Shown: positions 43,662-56,404, counted from the stretch's first letter. The stretch: DNA of 64,000 nt from Eonycteris spelaea (GCA_003508835.1 PUFA01000012.1:19138001-19202000); one strand, 5' to 3'. Numbers and translations: made by a program. Notes: a model not told the origin generated them from the letters alone.

Positions 43662-44397
43662 CCTCATGCCTTGTTTATGGAATTGTAACTAGGTGCATGC
43701 ACTATGGAAAACAATATGAAAATTCCTCAAAAAATTCCAAATAGGACTATCATATGACCTAGCAATCCCACTCTGGGTATTTACCTGAAGAAATCCAAAA
43801 CACTAAATCAGAAAGATATATGTAGCCCTGTGTTCATTGCAGCATTATTTACGATAGCCAAGATATGGACGCAATCTAAATGTCTATCAATGGATGAATG
43901 GATAAAGAATATATGGTACATATACACAATGGAATATTACTCAGCCATGAAAAAGAATGAACTCTTGTCATTTGTGACAACATATATGAACCAGAGGGTA
44001 TTATGCTAAGTGAAATGAGTCAGACAGAGAAAAAACAAATACCATGTGATTTCACTTATATGTGGAATCTAAAAAACAAAATAAATGAACAAACAAAATA
44101 GAAACAAACTCATAGATACAGAGAACAAATTGATGGTTGCCAGATATGAGGGGGTTTGGGGACTGGGTGAAAAGGGGAAGGGATTAAGAAGTACAAATTG
44201 CCAGTTACAAAAACAGTCATGGAATGTAAAGTAGAGGTTAGAGAATATAGTAAATAATATTGTAATAACTATGTATGGTGTCAAATGGGTACTAGACTTA
44301 TTGGGGTGATCACTTCGTATGTTATATAAAAATCTAATCACTGCGTTGTACACCTGAAACTAATATAATATTGTATGTCAACCATAATTGAAAAAGC
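43662..44397 (+). mobile_element. L1 LINE 3' end, 5'-truncated
   Basis: 'gcactatggaaaacaatatg', 'catatgacctagcaatccca', 'atggatgaatggataaagaa', 'cacaatggaatattactcag', 'ctaagtgaaatgagtcagac' and 'tatgtggaatctaaaaaaca' run on to 'gttgtacacctgaaactaat', 'ataatattgtatgtcaacca' and a short A-rich end. The reading frame is broken. Confidence 0.97.
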
Positions 44398-44399
44398 GT

Positions 44400-44806
44400 G
44401 TCTTCCTATGGAAGAGCCAGGTAGGTGGTCACCAAAAATCTGTTTTCTTTTCTTTTTAGGCATCCAGCTAGCCCATATTTCCCAGCCTCTCTTGCAGTTC
44501 AGTGTGGCCATATGACTGAGTTTTAATCATTGGAATATAGGCAGCAAAGCCAAGTGCTGTTTTCAGCTAACACTTCTAGACAGAGCTCTCTCTACATTTT
44601 TGACTCTTTTGCCTGCTGTATGCAAATAACAATGAGGCTTTAGGTATGGATAAGCCACAAGATAGAAGCAACCGAGGTTCTTGGATCACTGTGTAAAGGA
44701 GAGGCAGATATTGCTTAGAAAGTTTCCCCTTTAATTGTTACGTGAGCGAGAAATAAACTTATATTGCACTGGGGCTCTTTTTTTACTGCAGCATTGTTTA
44801 ACCTAG
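44400..44806 (+). mobile_element. MaLR/MLT1-like solo LTR
   Basis: 'gttcagtgtggccatatgac', 'ttttaatcattggaatatag', 'gataagccacaagatagaag', 'ttgttacgtgagcgagaaat', 'aaacttatattgcactgggg' and 'tgcagcattgtttaacctag' fit an ancient LTR of the same group as 7290-7610. The exact family was not determined. Confidence 0.55.
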
Positions 44807-44807
44807 G

Positions 44808-44897
44808 ATAATTATAGGGTTGAATGAGATAATTTAAGCAGTGCCCAGCACAGTACCTGGTAGCTGGCGAATGTTCAGTAAATGTTAGCTGTCTTAA
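44808..44897 (+). repeat. MIR SINE, sense, right part of a split copy
   Basis: 'agggttgaatgagataattt', 'agcagtgcccagcacagtac' and 'ttcagtaaatgttagctgtc' are the MIR 3' half that is missing from the copy at 43535-43660. Confidence 0.85.
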
Positions 44898-44899
44898 TA

Positions 44900-45045
44900 G
44901 TTAAGAGCAAGAACTATAGAGAATGAGAGACCTGAGTTTAAACTAAGGCTGTGTTACTTAGCTGTGTAATCTTAAGCAATTCACTTAAACACAGGGTCTT
45001 GAATTCCTCATCTGTAAAAAAGGGAATAATATTAATGAAAAGAAA
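44900..45045 (+). repeat. MIR SINE, sense
   Basis: 'tgttacttagctgtgtaatc', 'ttaagcaattcacttaaaca' and 'ctcatctgtaaaaaagggaa' form a second MIR immediately after the split copy. Confidence 0.85.
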
Positions 45046-46200
45046 ATAATTATTAAAATTAAGAGGACATGTGTTTTCTTTTTCTCATTCAGAAACCTCT
45101 ATTCCTGCATGATTTAACACAGTTTAAGCTGGTTATTGCTTTTCCATGCTGCAGTACTGATTACAGATTTTAGCAGAGGCAGCCTACTGGGCTCACAGGT
45201 GCCATTTAGTTAAATGGAGTCAAGAATTCCTGTGTCATGACTGATCCAATATAGAGATACCTCCATGAATCTGCAATCCTCTCATAATTGCAAAACATTT
45301 AGGCTGAGTGAACTATCGACAGGCAGAAAATCAGCAGCCCGTGAGTCCAGAAGGCCATAAAGAAAGCACTTGAACTTAAACAGATCTCAAGAAAATTTAA
45401 CAGGACCATGAATCATGCAAGTTTTTTTTTTCTTTCAATTTTAAGGTAGGTAGAGAGGGAAGTGAACTTGCTTTCAACTGCCTGAGGTCAGGTTCTTTAT
45501 TACAGGTGTTTCCAACAATATTGAATATACTTAACAATGGACTTCTCAATTCCAACTTCCTGTGTTTTGTACCAAGAACGAGGAAATGCTGGTGTAAACA
45601 ATGGGGTATCTAATTATTAAAGCCCCTTCTATGGGTTTGGGAAAATTATGGGGCTGAATTTGGGCTACTGTCAAGGACTGAGATCTAGGGGTTGGAACTA
45701 GTGTGTGGTTTCTTCCTTTCCATGCAGTAAGAGCTAGAAGATTCGTTAGAGAAAATCAGGATCAAAGAGAAAAAAAACAAGTATGGCAATGAGGTCCAAA
45801 GCACCAGAAACAAAATAAGAGACACACAAGGGTTGAGGAGTTAGAGTCACATGGGATAAGGAATAAAGCAGGGAAGGTCCAAGGCAAAATCCAAAAACAC
45901 ACTGCAGGAGTCAAATTCATTTGGCAGCTGTGTGTCAGTGCGGCTCAAATAGTCCAAAGCTAAGGCAGTGAATTTGTGGAGAAAATACAATTTTAATTTA
46001 AGATGGCCTGGTTGCACTTGAGGAAGGAGGACATGAACAGCTGGATGTAACCCAAACACAAATGCTAACGATTTCCCAAAGGAGGAAGAGAAGCATGTAT
46101 ACATACAGGCATACTTAGCTTTGCAGTAAGATGGCAGAAAAATACCAAACTGCAGAAGAGAGGCACCAGCAAGTCAGCTAGGTCTGGACAATCGGTAGGA
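45046..46200. other. Unclassified DNA
   Basis: About 1.15 kb with no confident family; 45640-46180 is purine-rich and might be an old LTR. The 85-codon minus frame at 45847-46104 shows no domain. Confidence 0.35.
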
Positions 46201-46204
46201 AGAC

Positions 46205-46330
46205 AGCGTTTCTCAATGTGTGCTTGACAAATGGCCTGCCCCAAAATTGTTTAAGAAAGTTGTTAAAATGAAGATTCCAAGACCACTGTAGTCTGAGATT
46301 CTAAATCAGTAGAGCACTTTTCTGATTGGT
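46205..46330 (+). mobile_element. MER5-like hAT fragment
   Basis: 'gtttctcaatgtgtgcttga', 'gttgttaaaatgaagattcc' and 'gagattctaaatcagtagag' fit a diverged MER5 element; the end is lost. Confidence 0.5.
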
Positions 46331-47258
46331 CAGGAATCCAACTTTGGGGGTGTCAAAAGGGAGCTCATGAATATGGCTGTTTTAAATCAATTAGGCATGA
46401 CTGCAGAAGTGGGAGGGCATAAAAAGTGAGCAAGATGAATTGTGAGTGAAAATATCATTTGTTGGTTTCTTTAGACTTGTACCTCTCATCCCTTTATGGC
46501 CTTCTGGATCTTATCACCTCTACTTTGACTTTGGGGACTGCTTTCCTTCTCTTCTGCTACTTCCTTCTGCCTGGTTATGTTTTGCTTGTGGCTGTGGTGT
46601 GGTATACCACAACCTCAGTTAATAACCTGGGCTTCTCTCCTGAATAAGTCATGGGAGCAGGCTGGTAAAGAAATTACTGGTCCCCATCACCTTATATCCT
46701 CCCTCTTCAAGGTAACTAGCTAGCCTCAATCAGTCATACTCAGAGGATGCCTGAAAAACCCCATGGGGAAAATCTCCAAGTTATCTGAGTTCTGGCATGG
46801 CACTTTCCCATACTACCTGGCACAGTTAGGATGTTAATAAATGTTGCTGATAGTGCCTTCTTACTCTCTTATTTGAAACTACAATCTGGAAGAATCTATT
46901 CTGAATACCAGCATTGCCTGCCTCCTAAAGAATATGTACTAGGCATTAATAATGTGTTGATCAAATTAAAGAAAGTAATTGATACCATATTTCATAGACT
47001 CTAAGAGGCAAACATTTATTTTCTTATTAACCATGCATTGATAAGAAAGCATTGCATTATATTTTATTTGAGAACAATTTTTGCTTAGTGGTATGTTAAG
47101 TAATAGATTCTCAGACTTTATGAAATATGTTACAAATAGGTAAGCCTTGTTTCTATTAAATATTAGAACGATGATAAACATTCTGGTTGGGTCAGAGTAA
47201 AGGGATATGCTTTATCAGGGTGATTTATTTTCTAATAAATACAACTAGATAGAGGCAG
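46331..47258. other. Unclassified DNA
   Basis: No family recognised. A 62-codon frame at 46459-46647 is hydrophobic (rich in Leu, Val, Tyr) but short and without context. Confidence 0.4.
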
Positions 47259-47261
47259 CAC

Positions 47262-47388
47262 AATTCAATAACAAGCACTAAATTTGGCATTTGACTGCAT
47301 GGGATTTTGAGCTTGGTTTCTTCATCTATAAAACAAAAACAATGGAACTTACCTCACCGTATGGTTAGAAATAAATCAAATTATGATT
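47262..47388 (+). repeat. MIR SINE, sense, diverged
   Basis: 'gagcttggtttcttcatcta', 'taaaacaaaaacaatggaac' and 'ttacctcaccgtatggttag' follow MIR order. Confidence 0.6.
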
Positions 47389-47689
47389 TTGTTAAAGATT
47401 ATCATGCCTTAAAAATTATGGACAATTTCATAAAATAGCTAATATTAAATATATATTTCATCATTTAATTAATAACTATAACCCTAAATCCATTCAGGAA
47501 ATAGTCTAATGTGTTTTACATGGTTCCAATGACATTTCAGCACCTTGGATAATCATAACAAATAAGAATCCTCTCTGAGTGCTACCACAGGTATTTAAGG
47601 TTCAGTAGATGTGGCTAAGAAAGCTCTAAGCCTCTGATACCTTCAGAATTACCTTAAAAAATTAATCTTTGCCAGAATTAATGGGAAAA

Positions 47690-50035
47690 CACTATAGGAT
47701 TTTCCACTACAGTGATGCATAAGACACCATGCCCTCTGTCTTCACTACTATTTAACATTGTATTGGTCCACACAATTAAGGAAAAGAAATAACTAGAGCT
47801 ATTAGTTAAGTAAGTAGGAGAAACACTATCTCTTTTTTTCAGATAATATAATTATATATCTGGAAAACCCCAACAAATTAACAGAAAATTACTATAAACA
47901 ATAATAGAAATTAAAAAATGGTAATTTAAGAAAACACAATTCAATAGCTTTTATGTACACAAACAATAGTCAGTTAGAAGCTATAATGGAAGACCCTGTT
48001 TAAATAGTGAGGGGGGAGGAAGAGAGAGAGAAGGGGGCAGCAGGGAAGGAGGGGAGAGAAGAAACTAGTCATACACTTACAAATAAACATTCTAAACCTA
48101 TGAGAGCACATTAAGCACTCTGGCAAAACACAAAAGGAGACTCAAATGAATGGAAATACATGCCATGTTCTGGGATGGAAAGACTCGATATTAAAAGAGA
48201 TTTCCTCAATATTATCTCAATAAAAATATCATTGAGTTTTTCCTTTTGGTACTAGTTGCTTATAAAGCTAAATGGAAAGCACAAACAAGCAAAATATTCA
48301 GGAAAGCCCTTAAAAAGACAAGGAATACAGAAGTAGGAGGGACTAGCTGTATCAGATATTAAAACTTACTAAAAAATGAGTACCTATAAGGGAAGAGAGT
48401 AAGAAGTAGAAGAGACAGGAACGAGAGCTAAACTTTTCTGAAATACCTTGTTTTGCAGTTCTGACTTTAGAATCATGTAAACATTTTATATAATTATTTT
48501 AAAAATTTATATTTGTAAACATAAATCCTAAAAAATGAAAGCTAAATGAAATAAATAACCTGATAATTTTATGGGGTAGAGGTGTAACTACAGAGAAGAA
48601 TTACTTCAAGACTTTAAAATATGACTCAGCATCCATAGAGAGACATAGCTTATAAAGAAAAAGAATGTCAAGATTCATGAATTTCAAAAATTCATACCAG
48701 AAAGCAAGAAAGCTATTAAATGCTATTAGGTGTCTATCAAAAAAACTCAAGAGCCAACTTGAAGGGGTTTTCATTGGTTCAACATGAAACAATTCAAATT
48801 TTCAAAGGAACAATAATAACTGAAATAGATTGAAACACTTGAGTATGTTAAAAAATCCATGAATTCTTAATAATACTGAGGGAGCTCACTATTCATCTAT
48901 GGAGAATATTAGAGAAGTAACTTGTTCTTTTGAAAATTGGTAAAAAGGGGAAAAAGGAAGAATAAAACATATCCCTGCCTTTCGTGTACAAATCATACCT
49001 CAGGGAACCAAATAGTTGTTAAAGGAAGTCCTTCTTTACAGAACTCCAATAAATAATGAAAAATGATAGGATGAGAGAAATACCATTTTGGAAGCCCTAA
49101 TGAAATAATGAATCTAGGCAATGTCCCTTAGTGACTGTTAATACCACAAGACAGCACCATCACTTAGAAATCATTCTTGCTAGAAAACAGACCTTGAAAT
49201 TCAAGTTCCAAGTAGCTGTTTATTGTGAAAACAGAATATGACAAATGCTACAGAACAAACCAATCTGGTTTCTTCAATAAGTAAATTGGAAAAAAAAAAA
49301 AAAAAACGGAGAGGAGACTAATAGAATAAAAGACTTCAGAGACATTTCAGTCAAATGCAATGCTTGGACCTTGTTAGATCCTAATTTGAAAAAAAAAAAA
49401 ACCCTAAACTTTTTAGTAAATTAGATAGTCACATATGAATAGTGGCAGATAATTTGATTAACAGGAATCTTAGTTAATATTCTTAGATATGATAGTGGGT
49501 TTGTGGTTATGTTTATAGAAAGATTCCTTATCCTTTAGAGATACATACTGAAGGCTTTTTGGATAAAATTACATGATGTTTGGGACAGGGCCACATCATG
49601 ACCTTTGTTGGCCCTAGGTACTTTTTGCTTTCATGGGTTGCCTCCTACTATAATAGATTTTGGGGGATCCTAGAAATATCATTGTTTTCTAATGTGAGAA
49701 AAAAATAAAGCATTTTATTCAATCATATAAGTTCATTTTTTTTCTTCTGATTTGGGAAGGAAACATTTTTGTAGGCTCCTAAAAATATCGTGGACTTGTT
49801 ATTATGCTTGCTGTGCCTAAGAGATGAGTCCACCCTGACCTAGAATTTGCTTCAAAATGTTAGTGGTAGGGAGAGAGAGAGGAAAATGGGTGTTAGGGAG
49901 TGTGGATAAAACAAAATTAATAACTGCTAATAAGTTAACAATTGTTGAAGCTGTGTGATGGGTACGGGGGGTATCATATTATCTTTCTACTTTTATGTAT
50001 ATTTAAATTTCCATAATAAATAAGTTAAAACATCA
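47690..50035 (+). mobile_element. Old L1 LINE, 3' 2.3 kb, sense
   Basis: The ORF2 remnant is seen in 'ccctctgtcttcactactat', 'ttcagataatataattatat', 'tggaaaaccccaacaaatta' and 'tctgggatggaaagactcga'. The 3'UTR continues in 'tgcaatgcttggaccttgtt', 'ttagagatacatactgaagg', 'caattgttgaagctgtgtga' and 'aatttccataataaataagt'. A-runs lie at 49290-49306 and 49389-49400, a purine-rich patch at 48006-48062, and a foreign insert at about 49583-49848. No intact frame remains. Confidence 0.85.
49583..49848. mobile_element. Insert in L1 3'UTR, possible short DNA transposon
   Basis: The L1 3'UTR text stops at 'catgatgtttgg' and resumes at 'aatttgcttcaaaatgtta', with about 266 bases between that do not belong to L1. 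The insert begins 'cagggccacatcatgacc' and ends '...gatgagtccaccctg', so its ends read CAGGG and CCCTG, like hAT termini. The family is not recognised and the target-site duplication is poor. Confidence 0.5.
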
Positions 50036-50582
50036 ATTTCTGAAAAAGACCTATTTAAACGTTATTTTAACTTTTCCACAAAGGAGGAATGTGAAATAAA
50101 TAGAGAAGCAAAAGAAAAAAATGGTTATTTGAGCTTGGCATTTTATGTAGACCTTGAATAAATGAGAACTAAAGATATCAAGCTTCTTTTGGGACAAAGA
50201 CCTAATTATTTTTACAATTTTTCTAAGACTGAAAATCTAAGTTGACAAAGGGTCTTTTAAATTTGAAATTTAAAAATTCACTTTCTAATTATTTTGGCGG
50301 TGGGGAGAATGACACCCATATGGACAGAAATGCTGCCTGCCAATATGGTGCTGTTTTATTTAAGAGAAAGCTGGCTAGGACAGCATTATAAGGATTTCAA
50401 GTGGCCTTTGTGACACAGTAATTGATACGAATAAAGGAAGTATATTCTGCCTTTCAGAAAAGATACATTTGGTCATTGTGAGCAGGTGAGTGACAATATT
50501 GGGTTTGGGGCCTACTAAACTTCAGAATACCCATCCCCCACCTCACACTAAGGCCCTGCTAACCTCTCAGTACCTCCCTAAC
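50036..50582. other. Unclassified AT-rich DNA
   Basis: No repeat or gene recognised. Confidence 0.4.
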
Positions 50583-50584
50583 TC

Positions 50585-51080
50585 CTTTTTCCATTCATTC
50601 TAGAAACAGTTGCTGAGTATCTACTCCGTGCCAAGCAAGCATGGTGCTAGACACCTGGATACAGAACAAACTGAAACATGGTTCTCTCCCTGAAGGAGCA
50701 AAGGCGAAAGAACAAGTCATCTTCTGGGGGAAGAGAGATGTAAACAGCTATTTTCAAAACAAGTTGAGAATGATTTTAATGGGGTAGGAGTAGAGGGCTA
50801 GAGGGCACCCCACAGGTGCTAAAGAAATCAGGGAAGGTTTTCTGGAGGTGGAAGGAGATTTAAGAGGCCGAAAGAAAGCAGCCCGTGCCAAGAAAAGCAG
50901 ACAATGAGGAAGGCATCACAGGCACAGAGAAAGGAATGTGCAAAGCCATGAAGGCTAGGGAGAGTGCAGGACAGGTTTGAGTGCTGGGCAGAGAAAAGGT
51001 GGTAGAGGGGAGACTGGGTGGTGGAAAGTGGCATGGGGGCACTAAGCTGTGGAAGGGCTGTAATGAAGGAAGAAATATCT
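50585..51080 (-). repeat. L2 LINE 3' end, antisense, long copy
   Basis: 'ttccattcattctagaaaca', 'gagtatctactccgtgccaa', 'tggtgctagacacctggata', 'aaatcagggaaggttttctg' and 'gaatgtgcaaagccatgaag' follow the antisense L2 for about 500 bases. The 112-codon minus frame at 50828-51166 lies in it. Confidence 0.88.
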
Positions 51081-51084
51081 GTAT

Positions 51085-51238
51085 GAGGGGTTCTCAAAGT
51101 GTGCGCCAGAACCGGCAGCATCAGCATCACCTGAGAACTGGTTAGAATACAGATTCTCAGGTCCACCCAAGACCTACTGAATCAGAAATTCTGGGGGTAA
51201 GGCCCAGCAAATCTGGTATCCAGCCTTTCTAAGTGATT
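51085..51238 (+). mobile_element. MER5A hAT transposon
   Basis: 'ggggttctcaaagtgtgcgc', 'cggcagcatcagcatcacct', 'cagattctcaggtccaccca', 'gacctactgaatcagaaatt' and 'gtaaggcccagcaaatctgg' follow MER5A. The 3' terminal part is missing. Confidence 0.95.
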
Positions 51239-51331
51239 TGATGTATTGGTCTAAATGAATGTACCTTCAGGAAATGTTTAATAATATATGAATACACTTT
51301 TGGCTGTAAGACTCATAGCATTTAGCAGCCT

Positions 51332-51355
51332 GGGATGCTGCTAAACATCCTACAG
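51332..51355 (+). mobile_element. MER20 left remnant, split by MER1
   Basis: 'gggatgctgctaaacatcc' followed by 'tacag' is the centre of MER20. The remainder of MER20 continues at 51586 after a MER1-type insertion. Confidence 0.75.
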
Positions 51356-51577
51356 AAGGCCCCCAACCTTTTTGGCACAAGAGACCAGTGCTCCTATGAG
51401 AATCTAAGGCCTGATGATCTGAGGTGGAGCTGAGGTGATGATGCTAGTGCTGGGGAGTGGCTGCAAATACAGAGGAAGTTTCCCTGCTCTCCCAGTGCTC
51501 ACCTCCTGCTGTGTGACTTGGTTCTTAATAGGCTGTGGTCTGGTACTAGTTTGTGGCCTGCGGGTTGGAGACCCTCG
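51356..51577 (+). mobile_element. MER1-type hAT transposon inside MER20
   Basis: 'ccccaacctttttggcacaa', 'gtgctcctatgagaatctaa', 'gaggtggagctgaggtgatg', 'agtgctcacctcctgctgtg' and 'gcctgcgggttggagaccct' match MER1, with an internal deletion after 'gagaccagtg'. It is bounded by 8-base flanks 'tcctacag' (51348-51355) and 'tcctatag' (51578-51585), matching at 7 of 8. The 74- and 76-codon frames here are spurious. Confidence 0.9.
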
Positions 51578-51585
51578 TCCTATAG

Positions 51586-51658
51586 TGCACAGGACAGTGT
51601 CCTTCCCCACCCTCCAAATAAATCTAAATGTCAACAGTGCATCTATTGAGAAACCCTG
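51586..51658 (+). mobile_element. MER20 right remnant
   Basis: 'tgcacaggacagtgtccttc' and 'atctaaatgtcaacagtgca' run to 'attgagaaaccctg', the MER20 3' end. Confidence 0.88.
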
Positions 51659-51662
51659 ATCT

Positions 51663-51837
51663 TCAGTGCTCTCCTTTCTTTCCCTTCCCTTCCCTTCCTT
51701 TCCCCCTTCCCTTCCCTTCCTCCCCTCTTCTCTTCTCTTCTTTCCCTTCCTTCCCCTTCTCTTCTTTTTCTCTCTTTCTCTTCTCTCTTCTTCCTTCCTT
51801 TCTCCCTCCCTCCCTACATTCCTTTCTTTCTCTTTTC

Positions 51838-51838
<1 letters not shown>
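51663..51838 (+). repeat. Pyrimidine-rich tract, (CCTTT)n-like
   Basis: About 175 bases almost entirely C and T on this strand, in shifting TTCCC, TTCC and TCTCTT motifs. The 108- and 145-codon frames over it are Ser/Phe/Pro/Leu low-complexity translations. Confidence 0.97.
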
Positions 51839-51839
<1 letters not shown>

Positions 51840-51881
<42 letters not shown>

Positions 51882-51950
51882 ATCTACTATCATCATCTAT
51901 CTAATCCATCTATCTATCATCTATCTAAACTATCATCTATCACCTATCTC
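51840..51950 (+). repeat. (TCTA)n microsatellite, i.e. GATA repeat
   Basis: About ten perfect TATC/TCTA units at 51842-51881, then imperfect units to about 51950. Confidence 0.97.
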
Positions 51951-53085
51951 CTTTACTCCTGCTTGTTTCTCTACAGACAAAAGAACACTTAAAAGACCAC
52001 AGAGTGTTCCTTTTCTGCCTTTTAAATTTTTTCAGTTATATAACCCTCCCTTTTTATCCAATTGATAACTCCCCATGGCTGAATTGCTCTATGGTTATTG
52101 GAGGCATTATTTTATTTCTGCCCAAAAGGTCTATTTATCTGACTATGAGTAGGATGGTGCTGCTCAGAGTATAGGTGATAATCACCACCTAATACCTCTT
52201 GGCCATACTGCATATGAGTTTACACATAAAGACTCAAATTTGAGTCCTGATTTTTGCATAAAAGACTGCTCCAGTGAAGGTTGAGGCTTGAAATATTTTT
52301 GCTTTCACAGAAGCTATAGGGTCAACTCTGAGTTGTTCCCTAGAACATGGAAGTAAGCATGTCCACTGAGAGTACAACCATTAAGTCCACCCAGAATGGT
52401 TTTAAGCAAAGATAATATAGCATGAAGTCATGTTAAAGAAGACGGGACTAACCAATCAGATAGGATTCTAAAATGATTGATAACACTGACAAATCAATTG
52501 TATCCAGTAGAACCATGGGGAAAAAGAATGAGGAAAATGTAAACTTAAAAGACAAACATTGGCAGTATCCATCTAACTCTTTTCAAGGGATTAGGTGCCC
52601 TAAAACACCAACATGAATGTTTAGCCTTCCTAACGAACATATATTCCCATTGTGGAGGCAGCTGTCCCAAGCTTAGTGTCGAAAGCCAGTAACCATCCTC
52701 ATTATCCAGCATCCTGGCTCTGCTCTCAGGCTGTCACAGCAACCTTCCAACATTGTCTGCCCTATGGTTTCCCCACAGAATGAAAATGCCCTGGAGATGA
52801 TGATGAGACTGTTAAGTCTGCTTGATAGTCATGGTTCTCACTGAACATGAATCCATAGGCTTTGTAGTTTATAGGCTTTAGTCTCTCTTGAATTTACTGA
52901 GTCATCCTGAGTTTGAGTTGGTAGAATCAATTCTGGGACATTGACAACATGGAAGTTCTGGACTTCTAAGATAGAGAGAGGTCCAGACCATAGCCATAAG
53001 GAATGCCTCCTGGAGTTTGCTTCTGGCATTCAGGCTGTCATCTTTCTTTAGTCTCCTGACTCTTGCAATGTGTCTTCTTTTCCTT
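51951..53085. other. Unclassified DNA
   Basis: No repeat family or gene recognised over about 1.1 kb. Confidence 0.4.
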
Positions 53086-53089
53086 TTTC

Positions 53090-53598
53090 TATATCAAAAA
53101 GCAATGTGGGAGATGAAAAAATTGGCCAATACTTTGCAGCTCCTCACACCAAGAAGTAGAATCTACTTCCTATTTCCTCACCTCTTGAATCTGGTATGGT
53201 CATCTGACTTGCTTTGGCCAAGAGAATATGGATAAAGTGACCTTGTATAAGTTCTGAGATTAGACCTCGAGACCTCACAGCTTCTATTACTGCTCTTTTC
53301 GATTCCTAAACTTGCTGTGTGTATAAGGCCAACCTAGCCTGCTGGATGATGAGAGACGAATGGCTCAGCCACCCCTATCATTCCTGATGACAGCCAGCTA
53401 AACCCCCAAAACAGAACCACTTTGCTTATATGCAGCTGACTGCAAATATCTGAGGGAGTCAAGCAACACCAATAGAAGAACCTCCCAGATGAGCTCAATT
53501 GCCAAAGCACAAACTCTTAAGCTAAATAAATGGTTATTGTTTTAAACTAATAAATTTTGGAGTAGCTCGTTATGCAACAATAGATAACTGATATAGCA
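53090..53598 (+). mobile_element. MaLR-like solo LTR
   Basis: 'tggccaatactttgcagctc', 'tggtcatctgacttgctttg', 'gcctgctggatgatgagaga', 'gctaaataaatggttattgt' and 'tatgcaacaatagataactg' fit an ancient LTR with a polyadenylation-like AATAAA near the 3' end. A relative lies at 62830-63400. Confidence 0.6.
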
Positions 53599-54765
<1,167 letters not shown>

Positions 54766-54767
54766 AG

Positions 54768-54926
54768 GGGTTTCTAAAGTGTGATTCCTGAATCAGCAGA
54801 AGCTGCATCACCTGGGAACTTGTTAAAAATGCAAATTTCTAGATTTGACCTAGACCTATTGATAGAAACTCTGGAGGCAGCCTCCCCCGTAGGTGATTCT
54901 GATGCATGAAATTTGAGAAACCACTG
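54768..54926 (+). mobile_element. MER5A hAT transposon
   Basis: 'ggggtttctaaagtgtgatt', 'agaagctgcatcacctggga', 'acttgttaaaaatgcaaatt', 'gaaactctggaggcagcctc' and 'gaaatttgagaaaccactg' follow MER5A closely to its end. Confidence 0.92.
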
Positions 54927-56400
54927 CTCTAGAGCACATACAAACGAACTTAAATGCAATTGTTATATTGAGTTTTTAAGAAGTTTTTGGTTAGCAGAAG
55001 TCTTAACACTGTAAAAACAATGAATTCTGAATCTAAATAAAATAATTATTTTATAAGAGAGTCTCTCTTCTATTGGTTTCCTTAATACAAATATGAATTA
55101 TTGATTATATCATGGGCTCATTATTAAATTTCTCTTAATGCATTAAAGTAGAAAAATAATGTACCTGTGTGGCTTTGTCTTGTGCTCTGATATCCTAGGA
55201 ATGATCCAAGTGGTAATAAGAAGAAAAGGTAGATAAAATTGTTTGGGTTCATTTAAATTCTCACCTTTGCATAAAAATACTATGAAGTGAAGATGTTTCA
55301 TTGCAAAGTTTTGAAATACTCCATAGTAGATCAAAATTTCAACTAAAACTTCCTCTGAAATTTGAGTGTATGTGTGTGTATGCACATGTGTGTGCAAGTG
55401 CATGTGCGTCCCCCAAAGAAAAATATTGTTGGTATTTATTTTGTACCTCTGGAGTAAGAAAGAGGAAAATCAATGTTTTGTTGCTTGACTCATTAGAAAA
55501 GTTTACAGTCACGTTTCTTGTGAGACTCCAGGAGCCCCTCAAAAATGGGGTATAGAGGGAAGTTCAAGAGATTCTTGGGAATAGGAGAATTTATCAATAT
55601 TGATAATGAGAAGAGAAACGCTTCCAGGAGCAAAAGAGAAGAGGATCTTATGAGAGAAGTCCAAACAAATGCCACCCAACTGCTTTCTCTTTGCACAATA
55701 AAACCTCTATAAGCACTAGAGTAAAAGTATAAGTGGATACCACTTCTGATTCTCCCTAAAGTTTACTTACTTCTGAAAAAAGTTTGTTCCACCAGAGGAA
55801 TCACACTGTACTATAATATGTAGTAGACCTATTATCTATACTCAACTTTATTCATTTATTCATTCTTTTATTAAACACATTTCATTAACTGCCAACTATG
55901 CAGTAGATAATATTCAGACTAGTCCATCCAAGACTTTTTAATTCTTATCTATTTTAAATATGACATGAAATGTTCCCCTAATGTTCCCCCCACTATTATC
56001 CAACAAATGTTAAAAGGGTTCCTTCTTCCTTTACCCTACAACTAGTAAGCACAACAGAGTCTTTTCTCAGCTCTAAGTCATTCATCAAAATCACCCCATT
56101 TCCTCCTTATCAATGTACTTTTCATTCCCCATAGAATCTCTCCTGGACTGGCTTATAAGTAAAATAAAATAAAAAGTAAGATTGGGGTTGGTTGTGTATG
56201 CATGTGTAGTAGTGGGTAGTGGGGGTTGGAATAATGAGGGATAAGGTTTGGAGTCACATGGAGAAAGAGGAGGAAGGGTGAGAGGCAGATGGAGCTATAC
56301 AAAGTGGCTGCCGAGACAAGGCAGCTATTTATGATAGGCTCGACATCAGTTCAGTATATGAACTTTCCTGGGGAGGCAGATTGGCTTCCCAAATGACAGT
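54927..56400. other. Unclassified DNA with a TG-rich patch
   Basis: No repeat family confirmed. An imperfect TG-rich patch lies at about 55366-55407, and a (TTCA)n-like patch near 55850-55866 may be an L2 tail. Short frames at 55143-55696 show no domain. Confidence 0.4.
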
Positions 56401-56404
56401 GAAG

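Noticed and set aside
51628..52065. 145- and 108-codon plus-strand frames
   Set aside because: They are translations of the pyrimidine tract and TCTA repeat (Ser/Phe/Pro, then Ile-Tyr-Leu-Ser repeats).
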